A stretch of DNA of 64,000 bases from Epiperipatus broadwayi (Eukaryota > Onychophora > Udeonychophora > Euonychophora > Peripatidae): the NCBI GenBank assembly GCA_028023455.1, contig JAQFVV010012435.1:2792001-2856000 (forward strand), in the 5' to 3' direction. Shown one piece after another: positions 1-11,274 of this stretch (within the stretch, counting starts at the first letter, position 1; each line of letters opens with the position of its first letter). The notes beneath the pieces are model-generated. The model saw only the letters and a program-made list of their open reading frames with translations, made no database searches and was not told the DNA's origin. Position numbers and translations under genes: made by a program.

Positions 1-232
1 TTATGATTATATTCTTCCATAAAGTGCTAAAAGTTGATAAAAATCAGTCCATACTTTGCATGAGAGTGGTGTAGTGAAAATTACATTACTGAAATATTGT
101 TCATTATTGGATAATCTCTAATCTACTGAAAGACTAATAAAAGTTATTTATGATCCTTAAACTTTACAATAAATAAATTAGTTTGTGCACACATTTAGAA
201 ATAAAAGTAAAGAAACAATCAATCAGTCAAGC
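1..232. other. AT-rich non-coding DNA
   Basis: I see no gene here. A stretch near 66-105 (GTGGTGTAGTGAAAATTACA and following bases) resembles a stretch near 25,480-25,520, so part of this is probably an old interspersed repeat. Confidence 0.4.
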
Positions 233-332
233 ATTGGTGGTCAAGAGGTCAGCACAGCTGCCTTACAGCAGTTGTCCCGGGTTAGCAGGGCCGCTTCCCG
301 GATGATGCTATGACACATGAAAAAAAGAAAAA
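233..332 (+). repeat. tRNA-derived SINE, copy 1
   Basis: This is a short GC-richer island in AT-rich DNA. An RNA polymerase III box A match (TGGTCAAGAGG, 238-248; consensus TRGYNNARNGG) is followed by a degenerate box B region around 279-295, and the unit ends in an A-rich tail from about 319. A second copy lies on the minus strand at 44,064-44,158 and shares the head (AAGAGGTCA, CACAGCTGC) and the tail-proximal segment GATGCTATGAC. Box A, box B and an A-rich tail are the standard SINE layout. The amino-acid identity of the parent tRNA cannot be read from this sequence. Confidence 0.6.
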
Positions 333-374
333 AAGAATCAACCAATCATTAACATATTCATAAATTAATAAGAA

Positions 375-462
375 AATATACGGGATTTGAAAGACTGAGT
401 TCAAATCCCGTATATTTTACAATTAAGCTCCAGGTTTGTGAAGAGTGCCTGGTTTTCAACTA
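375..462 (+). repeat. PLE terminal-repeat fragment with small palindrome
   Basis: A 16-bp inverted repeat (AATATACGGGATTTGA at 375-390 and its complement at 401-416) is followed by a hairpin (CCAGG/CCTGG near 430-453). The same order, ending in TTCAAATCCC then a CCAGG hairpin, follows the hammerhead in the PLE-type repeat at 50,950-51,020. This is therefore probably a short truncated fragment of that repeat. Confidence 0.5.
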
Positions 463-817
463 TTTATAAATTAATAAGCTAAATAGCAATGAGTTGCTTT
501 TTAATCTTTTGTTTTTTGGAGTTTGTAATAAAAAAGTGATCTATTCTTGAGTTTTGATAAAGCTCTGAAGCCAATGATTTCTGATTATTGATTTTTATAC
601 TTCACACGTTTTATCATTTACAAAAGTAAAGAAAAAATGATTTTTTTCTTTTAATAATTATACTTCCGGTATTTGCAAACTATTATCTCATTAACATATG
701 TGTATATAAGTTAAAGCAGTTGAAATGGCATTGCATTGTAAAAGTCTCTCCAAAATCTTTTCATAGAAGAAAAGCAAAGAATTAAATAAGATTTATGAAG
801 TTTGCTACGTTTTAGGT

Positions 818-1040
818 AATAACGTGAAAGGCTTATACCTTCAAAACCTGTGCCTTAAACATGCTAATGTACAGCCAATCAGATGTAATAATAACTGCAC
901 GTGGACCTCTTACTTCTGAAACACAAGTCAGAACTATCAGAATTAAGATGTTCACGTGCAGTTATTATTACATCTGATTGGCTGTACGTTAGCAAGCTTA
1001 AGGCGCAGGTTTTGAAGGGTTAAGCCTTTCGTGTTATTAT
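818..1040. mobile_element. Fold-back MITE-like element
   Basis: Two arms of about 94-96 bp (818-911 and 945-1040) are near-perfect reverse complements, separated by a 33-bp spacer. Outer ends read AATAACGTGAAAGGCTTA on the left and the complement with small changes on the right. It has no coding capacity. Arm similarity is high compared with most repeats in the window, so it is either relatively young or homogenised. It could be a non-autonomous DNA transposon or an inverted dimer of a short repeat. I did not find a clear target-site duplication by eye. Confidence 0.75.
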
Positions 1041-1374
1041 AATATTATTTGCTTGCGCTTAATAAATTTGATATATTTAAGTTTTAGGTAGTAAAAGTTA
1101 AACAGTTTGTTCTTTAATGTTTTTTTTCTTTAGTTGAAAACAGCTAGATATAACTTGCTGACCAACATTGAATAATTATATACATATTTATTAAATAAAG
1201 ACAGTGTCTTACATAAACCTGACATCCATACATATATAATTAAGTATTCAACTTCTGGCATAAATCAAAATGCAAAAATTAGAAAGTCTACATAAGTTAA
1301 CACAGTTGTCAGCTACTGGTTGTCTCAAACATTTTTTGCAGAAGTTTTCTTTTTAGAAAAATTTTCATATTTAA
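1041..1374. other. AT-rich non-coding DNA
   Basis: Nothing recognisable apart from poly-T runs. Confidence 0.5.
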
Positions 1375-2690
1375 GTGATGTGATGTACTGTAACTACTCC
1401 TTAAATGAAGTCAAGAATCTCTCAGCAATTATACCAAGAAAAACTTGTTAGCTACTTAATTTTACATTCCCCAGTCTAATTTTCCCCATATTCTGCTCCA
1501 TCCCATTTCCACAACATAATCTTTGTCAACTCTACAGCCTTTATATCTAAATCCCCCTTATCTTTTTCCAAACCCAGCATAAAAACCAATAATCTACTTT
1601 CTGTATAATCATTTTTTTCATATTTATTTTCCCATAACTTCATTATATGTGCCCTTTCAGCTTTCAAGCATTTACATTCAATTAACAAATGCCTAATATT
1701 TTCTACTCCTTCTTTACATAATTTACAAAATAAATCACCCATTTTTTTCCATTTACATGTATATTCTCTTGTAGCTAAAGATCCCATTCGAGCCTTAAAT
1801 AATAAACTACTTTCCTTACTATTATCATATATTAACTCACACCTAATATTCTGTTTATTTCTATATATATTTAAACTCTTTTTACTCTCCATACTATTTC
1901 TCCATCTCTCTAACTCCCTATAAGACTTTATTAATAAATCTATTCTTCTATCCCATTCCTTACTACTACAACACTCAACAATTCTTTTAATACAATCATC
2001 CCATCTTTTGTACAAATATACTGATATAAATTCTTTATTCAAATCTTTTGCATACTACATTCCCTTTTCATCCATATTGTTACCTGCCTTTACTCATAAC
2101 CCAATTAAATACTATTTTGGCTATTCTTTTATTATTCATAAACTGCAATCTACCAAATATTTTCATTTTACTTTTTGCATCTCTCATATGAAAACTTGAC
2201 CATCCCATTTCTCCTTGAATTGCCTCTCTTGCTGTCCATACATCTCCATCCAATGCATGTCTTCCTACTTCCCTTTGAACTTTTTCTAAGTAATTTAATA
2301 CCTCTTTACTAACCTATAATGCATCATTACCATATGTTAACCCTGCTACTGCAACTCCTTTCCATATAATTCTAACTACATCATATTTATTATATGAAAA
2401 CACTGTTAATTTCTTTATCAATCCCTTTCTTTTCTTTGCTTCATTTATCAATTTTTTCTCCCATTCATCCAAATAATTTTTCTGATTACTTAAAATAATT
2501 CCCAAATAACTATATCTATTCACTACACTTAACTTAATATCTCCCAATAAAAATTCTACATCTTCTTTTTCCCCAGCATTAACCATCATTATATTTGATT
2601 TTTCTTCACTAAATTTAATCCCCATCTCTTTACTAACCCTTGCACATGTCCTCAACATAACTTCCATATTTAATTGAGAACACACACCCT
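1375..2690 (-). pseudogene. LINE (non-LTR) reverse transcriptase, 3' end, copy 1
   Basis: This is a degenerate 3' end of a LINE read on the minus strand. The peptide from 2685 to 2314 holds the segment after the RT catalytic motif: GIKFSEEKSNIMMVNAG, RYSYLGIILSNQ, and WKGVAVAGLTYGNDAL, which matches the RT thumb-proximal block of LINEs. The peptide from 2042 to 1476 ends the ORF and contains a CCHC knuckle (CKLC, then HLLIEC) typical of LINE C-termini. The RT catalytic motifs are missing because the copy is 5'-truncated at about 2,690. A second, longer copy is at 47,630-49,445 on the same strand. The TYGN block and knuckle resemble elements common in ticks and other arachnids; I do not assign a clade. 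Frameshifts and stops make it non-functional. Confidence 0.85.
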
Positions 2691-3877
2691 AACGGGAAAT
2701 TGACTAAATTAGTCATAAAATATATCATTTCCATAGGTAGAGAACTGCTTATACATAGAATTTTCCAGAAATCCAGTAGCAAAGGAAAAAAAATAAAAAG
2801 AAAGGCAACCCAAGTTGCATGATTATTCTTTTTTAATACGTATAATTCGATGTTTATCCAATTAACAAAACATAACAAATAATGCCAGAAGTAATGGTTT
2901 TATATATATCAATAATTCACTGATACAAATATTTAACATTTTAACTTCTTTTCACCCATATATTTATCTATTCAAGTGTTTGAAGAACGATGCTTATTCA
3001 CTCTAATATTATTAGTTTTACTTTACATTTCATCAAATATGGATCATGTTTTTAAAATCAAATATGGATTTCTTTTAAAACAGCCAATCTCATAATTGAT
3101 TTGCTCAGCGTAAATTAGATAATATACTAAAAGAAAAAAAATTACAAATTAGATTTATTATACGAAAATAAAATAGTTTAAAGAAAACTATTGCTAGCTT
3201 TAAACAACTACTGGAACAAATCATTTATAATTGTTAAAAATGGAGTAAATTTTAATAAAAATTTATTATGCTGATATAATCAAGAATTAATTGTGTGTTA
3301 TAGAAAGTAATTAAGAGCGCCAGATTTCCCACATCTGCTCTAAGTCCTGCCATCACTTACATGTTGTGATAATTTTTTAATTTTCTACATTACTGTACAG
3401 TATTTGGATTCATTATTTGTTGTTCAATTACACACACAAAAATATGTAGCAATTTTAGGTCTCCAGAGTTAAGATATATCATACCCTGTGGAATAATAAA
3501 AAAAAAAAAGATTTTAAATAGGCCACACCAGCAACTTAAATATTAAGGATAAGGATTTTATGTACATTTGATAAACACTGATTACACAAGTTTATGAAAA
3601 TAATACAATAGTGATGAACTAGTGCAAAGATTAACCTAACAGCCACTCATAGATTATCAATGAACGAGAAGACATGTTTTTTATCCTCACTCCTGTATAG
3701 GTGAGTATAGCTAGATTGGTCGTATAGTATCTAACAATAGATGATTATCAAAATTGGATATAGATTATCTTTCTAAAAAAAAATCTAAACCAAGAAATGA
3801 AATTTGAAAAAAATTTCAAGGGTTATAGATCTGTATTCAAATCCAGTTATATGGCTAGCCATTTACAAGCACTACAT
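2691..3877. other. AT-rich non-coding DNA
   Basis: No gene or clear repeat seen. The only GC-richer patch is near 3,316-3,352. The last 8 bases (3,870-3,877) are the left target duplication of the following hAT MITE. Confidence 0.5.
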
Positions 3878-4358
3878 CAGGGATGTCCAACAAGTTCGAT
3901 CATGATCCACTGGTCGATCGCAAAGCCAATTTTGGTCGATTGCGAGGCCAATCTGGCAAGAACTGTCGGATAATGACTGAAACAAATTAAGTCAAGATTT
4001 TCAAGTTTATTTATTATTTTTGTTTTTGTTCTATTTTTTTTTTTTCCAATTCTAGATAGGTGAAGTCCACTAAGTCGTATCATTATTGAAAATAATATTT
4101 TTAATCTTCACTTAATATATCTAATTTGAATTAATAAATATTATTAATAATTACTCATGTTGCTTTAATTCCGCCGGCCATGAGTTTTTTTGGCCCGTTA
4201 AATAATTGTTATTTTTTACTAGGTAGATACATAGAAATAGTATGTATTTCACACCTCCCTCCACTTAAACTAAAACTACGCCTATGACAACAAGTCGATC
4301 GCAACACATTTTAAAAATAAAAAGTAGATCTTACGTATACAAAAGTTGGCCACCCCTG
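3878..4358. mobile_element. hAT-family MITE with 8-bp target duplication
   Basis: The element starts CAGGGATGTCCAAC and ends, on the complementary strand, CAGGGGTGGCCAAC, which is the classic hAT terminal inverted repeat. It is flanked by a perfect 8-bp direct repeat CACTACAT (3,870-3,877 and 4,359-4,366), the duplication length hAT transposases make. The element is 481 bp with no transposase, so it is non-autonomous. Sub-terminal TGGTCGATCG and GTCGATCGCA blocks lie near each end. The intact duplication fixes both boundaries to the base. I could not tell whether the ZMYM-type hAT relic at 22.7-25.9 kb mobilised it. Confidence 0.92.
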
Positions 4359-4366
4359 CACTACAT

Positions 4367-5604
4367 CATACTGCATAATATTTAACAAAAACGTGATTAT
4401 TTTATTTATAATAATATACAATTATAATTTAAAAAATTAAAAGTTAAGAAAATGAAAAATTTAAATCTTTTACGTTAACATAATATATCAGCAATATTTA
4501 CATATTTTTACAAAGTTATATAATAATTTAATACAATATTCCCTGTGCTTTTCATATAAATTTCTAATGTTCTTTTTTTTTAAAATAAAGAACAAGCTTT
4601 TATATTTTTTTTTCCATTTTTCATCCTTTCCAATAATATTCAAAAGGTTTAGATGAAATAAAAGTAAGATATTGCACATTGTGTCTGTCTACATTAATTA
4701 GCTCTGGTTCGTTCTTTTAATGGTAGACATAATATTAGCTCTGGAATATTAATCATTAAAATGACTATCATTTTCTATACTGCTTATATTCTTTTCTATT
4801 CATATAGAAAAATGACCCCAAACTATTTACTATCAGATTCTAGTGAAGGCTTACAATATCAGAAGCTATAAAACATCGTAATATTCAATTTTAATTTAAA
4901 ACTATTTTCATCAAAAAGTTCAAAAAGTTAATAATAAAGAAAAAGTAATTCGCTTGCAATAATATATCTATACATATTCAAAATATTAGTGAAAACAGGA
5001 AGAAATAATTAACATTATTTATAATTAATGATTTCTTTATGTGATATATGTGTGCGCGTGCGTGCAAATTACTAAGCTGGGGTGTATAAGAAATTGAAAT
5101 GTACACAAATATAGAATAAAAAATTAGACAATATATATATTTTCCTAGAATCAGGAAATAGTTATTTCCATTAAAAATTGTTTATATACAACTTTAAATT
5201 GATACTTGTTTGGATTAGAAAATAAATAAATCATGTTTTCTGCTAAAATGTCAACAGAGTTTTAATCTGTACGGAAATAAATATGTTAATTAAAAATAAT
5301 TTTAAGTTTATAATTTTACTTCCACGCAAGTTAATGCACAAATATTTAAGGTTTTTTGTTGTATGCGGCAGATTGACACACATTTCATTAAAAAATAAAA
5401 TAATTAGTATATCTAATTAAAAGTTTAATATAAATATTTTGTAATTACAGTATTCCAACCTATCCGCAATCTCCATATAAAAAAAAAATAGAAAAAAAAA
5501 AGTTTTTCTAGGTTTTTTTAATTCGCTGGGCATATGAAATATATGCGCACACATATAATGTCTTTCAGTATGTATATAGTATGCATATTAAAATATATAA
5601 TCAC
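4367..5604. other. AT-rich non-coding DNA
   Basis: No gene seen. A short purine/pyrimidine-alternating GTGTGCGCGTGCGTGC run is at about 5,050-5,065, and long A runs at about 5,478-5,502. Confidence 0.5.
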
Positions 5605-6998
5605 CATCATTATCTTCAACTACTATACTGATTTACTGCAGGATAAAAGTAGCACGAAGCTTAAGCCAGTTTTTCCAATCTCTAGTATCTCTATTTCCAA
5701 TTACACTATCAAACAATTTTATTTCATCAATCTATCTCACATGTGGTTTCTTTCTAGGTCTTTTTTTTTTTTTTTTTTTTACAAATTTTTAGGATCTGGT
5801 TTAAAATTTCAACCATCCATCTATTAGCATTTCTTTTACTATTATATCCAGTCCAGTTCCAATTCTTTTTCAATGACCTCACTAACAGCTGTATTTCATT
5901 TTTGATTCCTTCTTGTTACTCCTCATATACATATATCCATACTTTATTAAGAAGACTGAAGTCTCTGCATTGCTCTTTTGTTAAATGTCATAGATCCATA
6001 AATAGAAACTGTAAAAATACATTTATTAAGAATCTTCCTTTCAAACACATAGGCATATTTCCTTTTAATATTAAATTATTTTTATCAAAATTACTTCCTC
6101 CAAATTTAATTGTATGGTTATTTTCATTCATTATGTTTTCATCTGTATTAATAATCTGACCAAAGCATTTTTAGATAAGTTCTAATTTATCATTATCAAT
6201 GTTTATTATTTTTTTTAATGAAAATCAATTGAACATTACTTTAATATTTTTATTAATTATTTTTCTCTTTTTTTATGTTAATTTAATAAACTGTTGCAAC
6301 ATTCCCTTAGACACTGAAGCATTATTTGCAAAAACAAACACATTATTTGCTAAATCTAGATGATTTAAATAATCTCCATTGATTTTTATTTTTTTAGCTT
6401 ACTATTTTAATCTTCTCAATGTTAATCTTTGCATCACTATGTAATCAAAACATTACTGTTGCATTTTGATAAATTTTCTTCAGAATATGACAACAGTCTT
6501 GGCCTATATATTGATACTCCAATGCTTTAATCACTATAAAAATGCTTATAAAATCAAATGCCTTTTCATAACATACAAATCCAAAGCACAATGGCAACTC
6601 ATATTTATTGCACCTATCTAAAACTTCTTTTTATATTTGAATTGATCCACTGTGTTAAAATTACTTTTAAATCCAATGTTGTTCTTTTGTTGATTAAAAT
6701 CCAAACTTTCCCATGGATAAATTCCTAATAATCTTGGTAAAATATATATATAAAAGTGATAAAAGATTTATAGGGCTGTACTACATTTTTACAATTAACT
6801 GATAGACTTTTATATATTTTATATTTGGTATATAACTCTTCCAACAGTTTTTTACTTCTTCATCTGATTCTTTTGAGATATTGATTATAATTTCATCATT
6901 ACCTGAGCTTTTTCCTTACTCATAGATTTAAGTGCATATATTCCTTTTTTACTTAAAATTCTGGGCAATTTAGAATATGTAGTAATTGCACAGAATAC
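5605..6998 (-). pseudogene. RTE-type LINE, 3' half, copy 1
   Basis: This matches the 3' half of the RTE element at 39,055-42,250 along its length, on the minus strand: the GAT-rich 3' tail zone at about 5,605-5,625, then the RT C-terminal, catalytic-core and N-terminal regions up to about 6,998. Many indels and stops break the frame. The copy resumes at 8,148 and 10,008 in the same order, so 5,605-10,145 was once one element, later opened by two insertions (about 6,999-8,147 and 8,922-10,007). It is more decayed than the 39-kb copy, so it is older. Confidence 0.8.
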
Positions 6999-7640
6999 TT
7001 TGAAAAAAAAAAGTATTTATAAAAGAGAACAGTGTATATATATATTGTACCTATATTGATATAGGCACATATAATTTTTATCTAAAATTATTATTAAAGT
7101 AATCGTTCATAAAAGAAAAACATAGAATTAAACGTTGAAGAGTTTATCGCGGTTTGTTTTGAAAAAAGATAGGAATTAAATAGTTTTCTAGCGTTAATTT
7201 TTGAAATAAAAAAGCTACAATTAATTAGTCAAAAGGGGGGAGGGGGAGTCTTGGTTTGAGAACTGAAACTAAGGTTATAAAAGGAAGTAAAGAGTTTTTA
7301 TTAGTATTCGTAAAAAATATAATTTAAAAAGTTAAAACGTACAAATCTCTTTCCATTCAATTTTAATAAAAAAAAAAAAATGTTAAAACTAAATAGTAAA
7401 TTGTATTAAAAATATATGTGCGTATATATGTACATTTGTAAATATATAAAATGTATGTGAAAGTTAAAGAAGATTATCATTAAAAACGCGGCAATGGCTA
7501 TTAGATATTAATTAATATAAAACAATACGTTTTGCATGGCTATTACTAATTAAGCAATCTTTCAAAACACGTTTATCAAATGATTATCAATTCGACAACA
7601 GATCTTTGCCGGAGATATCAGAAAGACAACAAGGCGCAAG

Positions 7641-7649
7641 TATAAATAG
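7641..7649 (+). promoter_or_regulatory. TATA box (TATAAATAG)
   Basis: A perfect TATAAATAG follows GC-richer DNA (AAGGCGCAAG). A CAGTA initiator-like match lies about 23-28 bases downstream at 7,665-7,669. The surrounding sequence is less AT-rich than most of the window, which makes a chance match less likely than elsewhere. Confidence 0.4.
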
Positions 7650-7965
7650 ACCTTTTTTATCGGACAGTAATAGAGTTCCACAAATTAATTGAGTTGAGAC
7701 AATCAGTTCACAAAGTTATTGAGAGAGTGCAGTTCGGAAATTAATTGAGTCAGTTAAGAAACAAAATGCAGTGCTGAGAATATTTTGGAACACACGTTTA
7801 TCTCCAGACCAGATGTCCGAGAAAACAGCAGATCTAACCGTGAAATAATGTCTGCTTAACATCTTAGAAAATCTCTGTCAGTATCTATTTGTCTCTGATA
7901 GCAATAATCGTGAAAATCAGGAAACTCAGCAAGGAAACGTCCCAGCCGGCTGGTAAGCATTTATA

Positions 7966-8032
7966 ATGGAAATATCCTCACCGAAAGCAGCCTCCAAAGA
8001 ACAAAATTCTACATCAACATTCAAAATCCTAG
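7966..8032 (+). CDS. Possible short first coding exon (22 codons plus one base)
   Basis: The ATG at 7,966 has a good start context (A at -3, G at +4) and is preceded by an in-frame TAA at 7,954. It opens MEISSPKAASKEQNSTSTFK and runs to a splice-donor-like CTAG|GTAAAAC at 8,032/8,033. A TATA box lies 325 bases upstream. I do not recognise the peptide. No matching acceptor exon is evident in the window. It sits in an insertion inside an RTE relic, so it may belong to a transposon leader or be coincidental. Confidence 0.2.
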
Positions 8033-8147
8033 GTAAAACATTTGCTTATTTTCGTTATACTGTAATAGCCATTGCATTTCATTAATTCGTGTGAATCCTC
8101 CAAGAGTCTAATTATATGAACTCGATATCAATATATATATATTTACA

Positions 8148-8921
8148 GAATTCTTTGACACATTTTATAATGTCATCTCTCTTTTTAGTAATAGTTACAT
8201 CTTCTATTTTTATAGTTGAAATAAGTTTACTATGAACACAAAAATGTTTTACACTTTTGAGACTTTTATTCTTTTCTATAGTTTACTTACTAATTCATTT
8301 ATATCATTATTAACTCTTTTTCAAATAGCTACAAAATTATAGATATTCAATTTCTTTGAAGGGCTCATTTTTATATATTTTTATATTACTTTTTATTTTA
8401 ATACATTGTTTTTCCTCAATAAATTTTTACTGGTCAATTGCTGCTTATTTTTACCAATTATTTATGTTGAACTTCTTAGTAATATATTCGTTATTTTCCT
8501 ATTAATTTCATTCACAAACTTCAAAATCTGCTAATATTTTAAAGCAATTTGCAAATTCTAATTTAAATTCATCAGAATGTTTATCAAGGTTAGGAATGTC
8601 AACTCTGAATACTGATGTTTTTAATAATTTTGCCTCTCTTGCTTTACATCAGCACTATCTTACATCTCACTGAACGATGATCAATACCTATCTTGAATTT
8701 AATAAAAACATTACAATCTTGAAATACATATTTTCTGTTAGTCTAAATATAATCCAATTCTACTATACATTCTTCTGGATGCTTCCATATCTATATTTAT
8801 TTAACATTTTTCTCATAGAAACTATTTATAATATAAAGTTTTTATTTTTTCTTTATACCCCCCTGTATCTCCTCTCATTTTTATCACCATAACCAAATTT
8901 ATCTACAACACTTTAGCCTTT
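8148..8921 (-). pseudogene. RTE-type LINE, endonuclease-to-RT linker part, copy 1
   Basis: Continues the same RTE copy, aligning with about 40,640-41,430 of the better element: the linker, then the C-terminal part of the AP endonuclease. The endonuclease end is recognisable on the minus strand, but the frame is broken repeatedly. Homology stops where a fold-back element inserted at about 8,922. Confidence 0.75.
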
Positions 8922-9973
8922 GCTGTATTTATATATTGGACTATTTCCATCATCTTATATGAGTATTGAATGTCTTTAGAAGAATTTAACTTTATTTAAA
9001 TATTCCAAATACATTCACCTGTTAATAGTAGCATACAGGTTTGTATATGCACAATGTTTTGAGAGGTATTATTCTCCCCTCTTCTTCAGATGTTGCTGGC
9101 CTGACCAGTGATAGTACTAGCATGGGAAGTCTTGGATTTTAGAGTATTGATTTTAAAGTAACTCTGTAACCAACTGAGCCATCCTGCCAAAGACAGGAGT
9201 CATTAGAAATTTCATATAATTATCTATGAGGTTTCTCTTGTTTTCTGCACGTTTTCTTAAAAACAAAGTTGATTAGTGGTTCCCATACATTATATATAGT
9301 TACACTAGGTTGACTTATGAGATTGTTTACCATTTGTCATGAAAGCAGCTTCCTTAATTTTTCTTCTTTGTACCTTTTCTTCTCTATCAAATATTTTTAT
9401 ATTTTCCCAATTGAACATATATGTTCATCGATATACACATGACCTGCTACTTTAGTCACATCTGTTTTCTCTCTTCTAATCATCAGTTTGTGTTCTTGCA
9501 AGTGCTTTTCAATTGGAAAATACAAAAATATTAGATAGAGAAGAAAAGATATAAAGAAGAAAATTTAAAGAAGCTGCTCACATAACAATTGCAAACCATT
9601 CCATATATCAACCCAGTAGGACTACAAATAATGTATGGAAACCACTAGTCAACTTTGCTCTTAAGATCAGGAGGAATCTCATAAATAAATATATGAAATT
9701 TCTACTGAATTTTGCCTTTGGCAAGGTCTCTTGGTAAGAGCAGTACCTTAAAATTCAATATTCAATAATCTAAGGGTCTAGGTTTATTTCCCATAATAGT
9801 ACTGTCATCTGAAGAAGAGAGGAGAATAATACCTCTCAAAACATTGTGCATATACTAACGTGTGATATTACTAACAATTGAATGTATTTGGAGTATTTAA
9901 ATAAAGTTAATTTTTTCTAAAAACATTTAATACTCATATTAGATGATGAAAATAGTCCTATATATAAATACAA
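8922..9973. mobile_element. 1-kb fold-back with tRNA-like heads and PLE-like tails
   Basis: Two arms (about 8,922-9,414 and 9,508-9,973) are diverged reverse complements around a 93-bp spacer. Each arm has, reading outward, a tRNA-like segment (right arm about 9,716-9,795; left arm about 9,115-9,190, minus) with a box A-like block (TGGCTCAGTTGG on the left-arm complement) and a weak box B. Next comes a CTGAAGA, hairpin, AAAAC signature, then a common A/T-rich 3' segment. It interrupts the RTE copy, and imperfect AACACTTTA direct repeats near 8,910 and 10,005 may be the target duplication. It reads as an inverted dimer of a SINE-like repeat whose tail resembles the 3' termini of PLE-like repeats. 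Confidence 0.7.
9809..9842 (+). ncRNA. Hammerhead-like signature (right arm)
   Basis: CTGAAGA (9,809-9,815), one extra A, a 6-bp stem GAGAGG/CCTCTC (9,817-9,822 with 9,832-9,837), then AAAAC. The order CUGANGA, stem II, GAAA is that of a hammerhead core, but the G of GAAA is A here and stems I and III are not convincing. The left arm has the complementary copy at about 9,055-9,092. Probably a relic or look-alike. Confidence 0.3.
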
Positions 9974-10007
9974 CTAAAACACCATAATCACAAACCTTTA
10001 AGAAAAC

Positions 10008-10145
10008 ACTTTAATCTTATAGCATTAAAGTCTCTCATGACAATTTTAAAATATTGTTTGGTCTAATTAAAAACCTTTGTACATCCATACAAATCCTTTA
10101 CTTATTCATAACAATGAGAACTTATTGGAAATAGAAAGACAAAAT
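10008..10145 (-). pseudogene. RTE-type LINE, endonuclease fragment, copy 1
   Basis: Short continuation of the RTE copy, matching about 41,440-41,560 of the better element (AGCATTAAAGTCTCTCATGA is shared apart from one base). It encodes the region around the DFN catalytic motif on the minus strand in decayed form. Upstream of here the copy is truncated. Confidence 0.7.
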
Positions 10146-11274
10146 ACAAACCTTAGTCTGATATTTCTGAGGGGGAATGTTTAATAGGATGATGATTTAG
10201 ATTTTTTTTTTACAATTTTTCAACAATTATTTTAAACAGTGTAAAATATTTTCAAAGCATAAGTACAAGAATGGGAGATGGAAAAAAATCACAATGATAG
10301 GAAATTAATCGCAATGACTGGAAATTAAATACAAGAGAAGTCTTTGTGAAGCTCTTAATGATATAAAAAAGCCTCAGAAAAAAATATGTAATAATTTTTT
10401 TTATTTCAGGTTGTTTTATAATATATTTTTGATGTATATGAAAATACAACAAATGCAAACTGCATCAATTAATCACAATTATATCTCATACAAAAAAGAC
10501 ACAAATAATATTTATAAAATGGAAATGAATCTTATATGAGAAGAGGCAGAAGAAACAAAAATGGAGTAATTAAAAAATATCTAGATGTTATTATGTATAA
10601 TAGTCTATACCCATTCACAATATGTTATTCAACCAAACAGAAATTATAAAATATTTACATTTATTGAATTTCTTAAATAAATACGTTCATTAAAAGGTCA
10701 AATTTGTTTATCGTAGAATTTAATAGTTTACAAAATGTATCATGAATAATAACAGCATTGAAAAACTGAACCTAACCTTTCTATCATTATATTTGAGATC
10801 TGTCACATTTATTAATACAGCATTATTTGAATATAAAATAGCACTAATCTATAACTTGTTCAGTAAAATGCCATCAAAGACTTCCATTATAATGTTTTTT
10901 TTTAAATATTTTGATTCATTATTATAACAAGACTATTTTCTCTCTGCATTCTAAAATCATCTATCGTAAAGTTGAGTTATCTGTGGTAATGCCATCAAAG
11001 TTTCACCCCTAAACTAGTTTCAAGCATTTACATTTGTCAACAAAAACTTAACATTCAAAACTAGAAGTAATTCAGCTTAAAATATTTAAAAAGATTTAAG
11101 ATTTTGATCGCTAGTTAATCTACTTGCATAATTATATAAATTTCACTCAGAAATCATTAACTACAAATTTTTATAGTTTCTAGGCACTCTATTAGGAATA
11201 TGAATATCACATCAACATCATTTGATATTAAGCACTTATTATTATAACAGTCCAGAAGGTGGACTTAATGTATT
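10146..11274. other. AT-rich non-coding DNA
   Basis: No gene or repeat recognised; several poly-A/T runs. Confidence 0.5.

Larger units (their letters stand above)
6999..8147. mobile_element. About 1.1-kb insertion in the RTE copy, possible LTR or promoter segment
   Basis: This stretch interrupts homology to the RTE element and is not repeated elsewhere in the window. Its right half (about 7,590-8,040) has more G and C than its surroundings. It holds a consensus TATA box (see separate entry), two splice-donor-like sites (CTG|GTAAGC with GT at 7,953; CTAG|GTAAAA with GT at 8,033), and a short ORF starting at 7,966. Similar octamers (AATTGAGT and relatives) recur between 7,685 and 7,760. It could be a solo LTR, another retroelement leader, or the 5' exon of a host gene. 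A rough GAATACTT/GAATTCTT pair flanks it, but the boundaries are uncertain. Confidence 0.4.
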
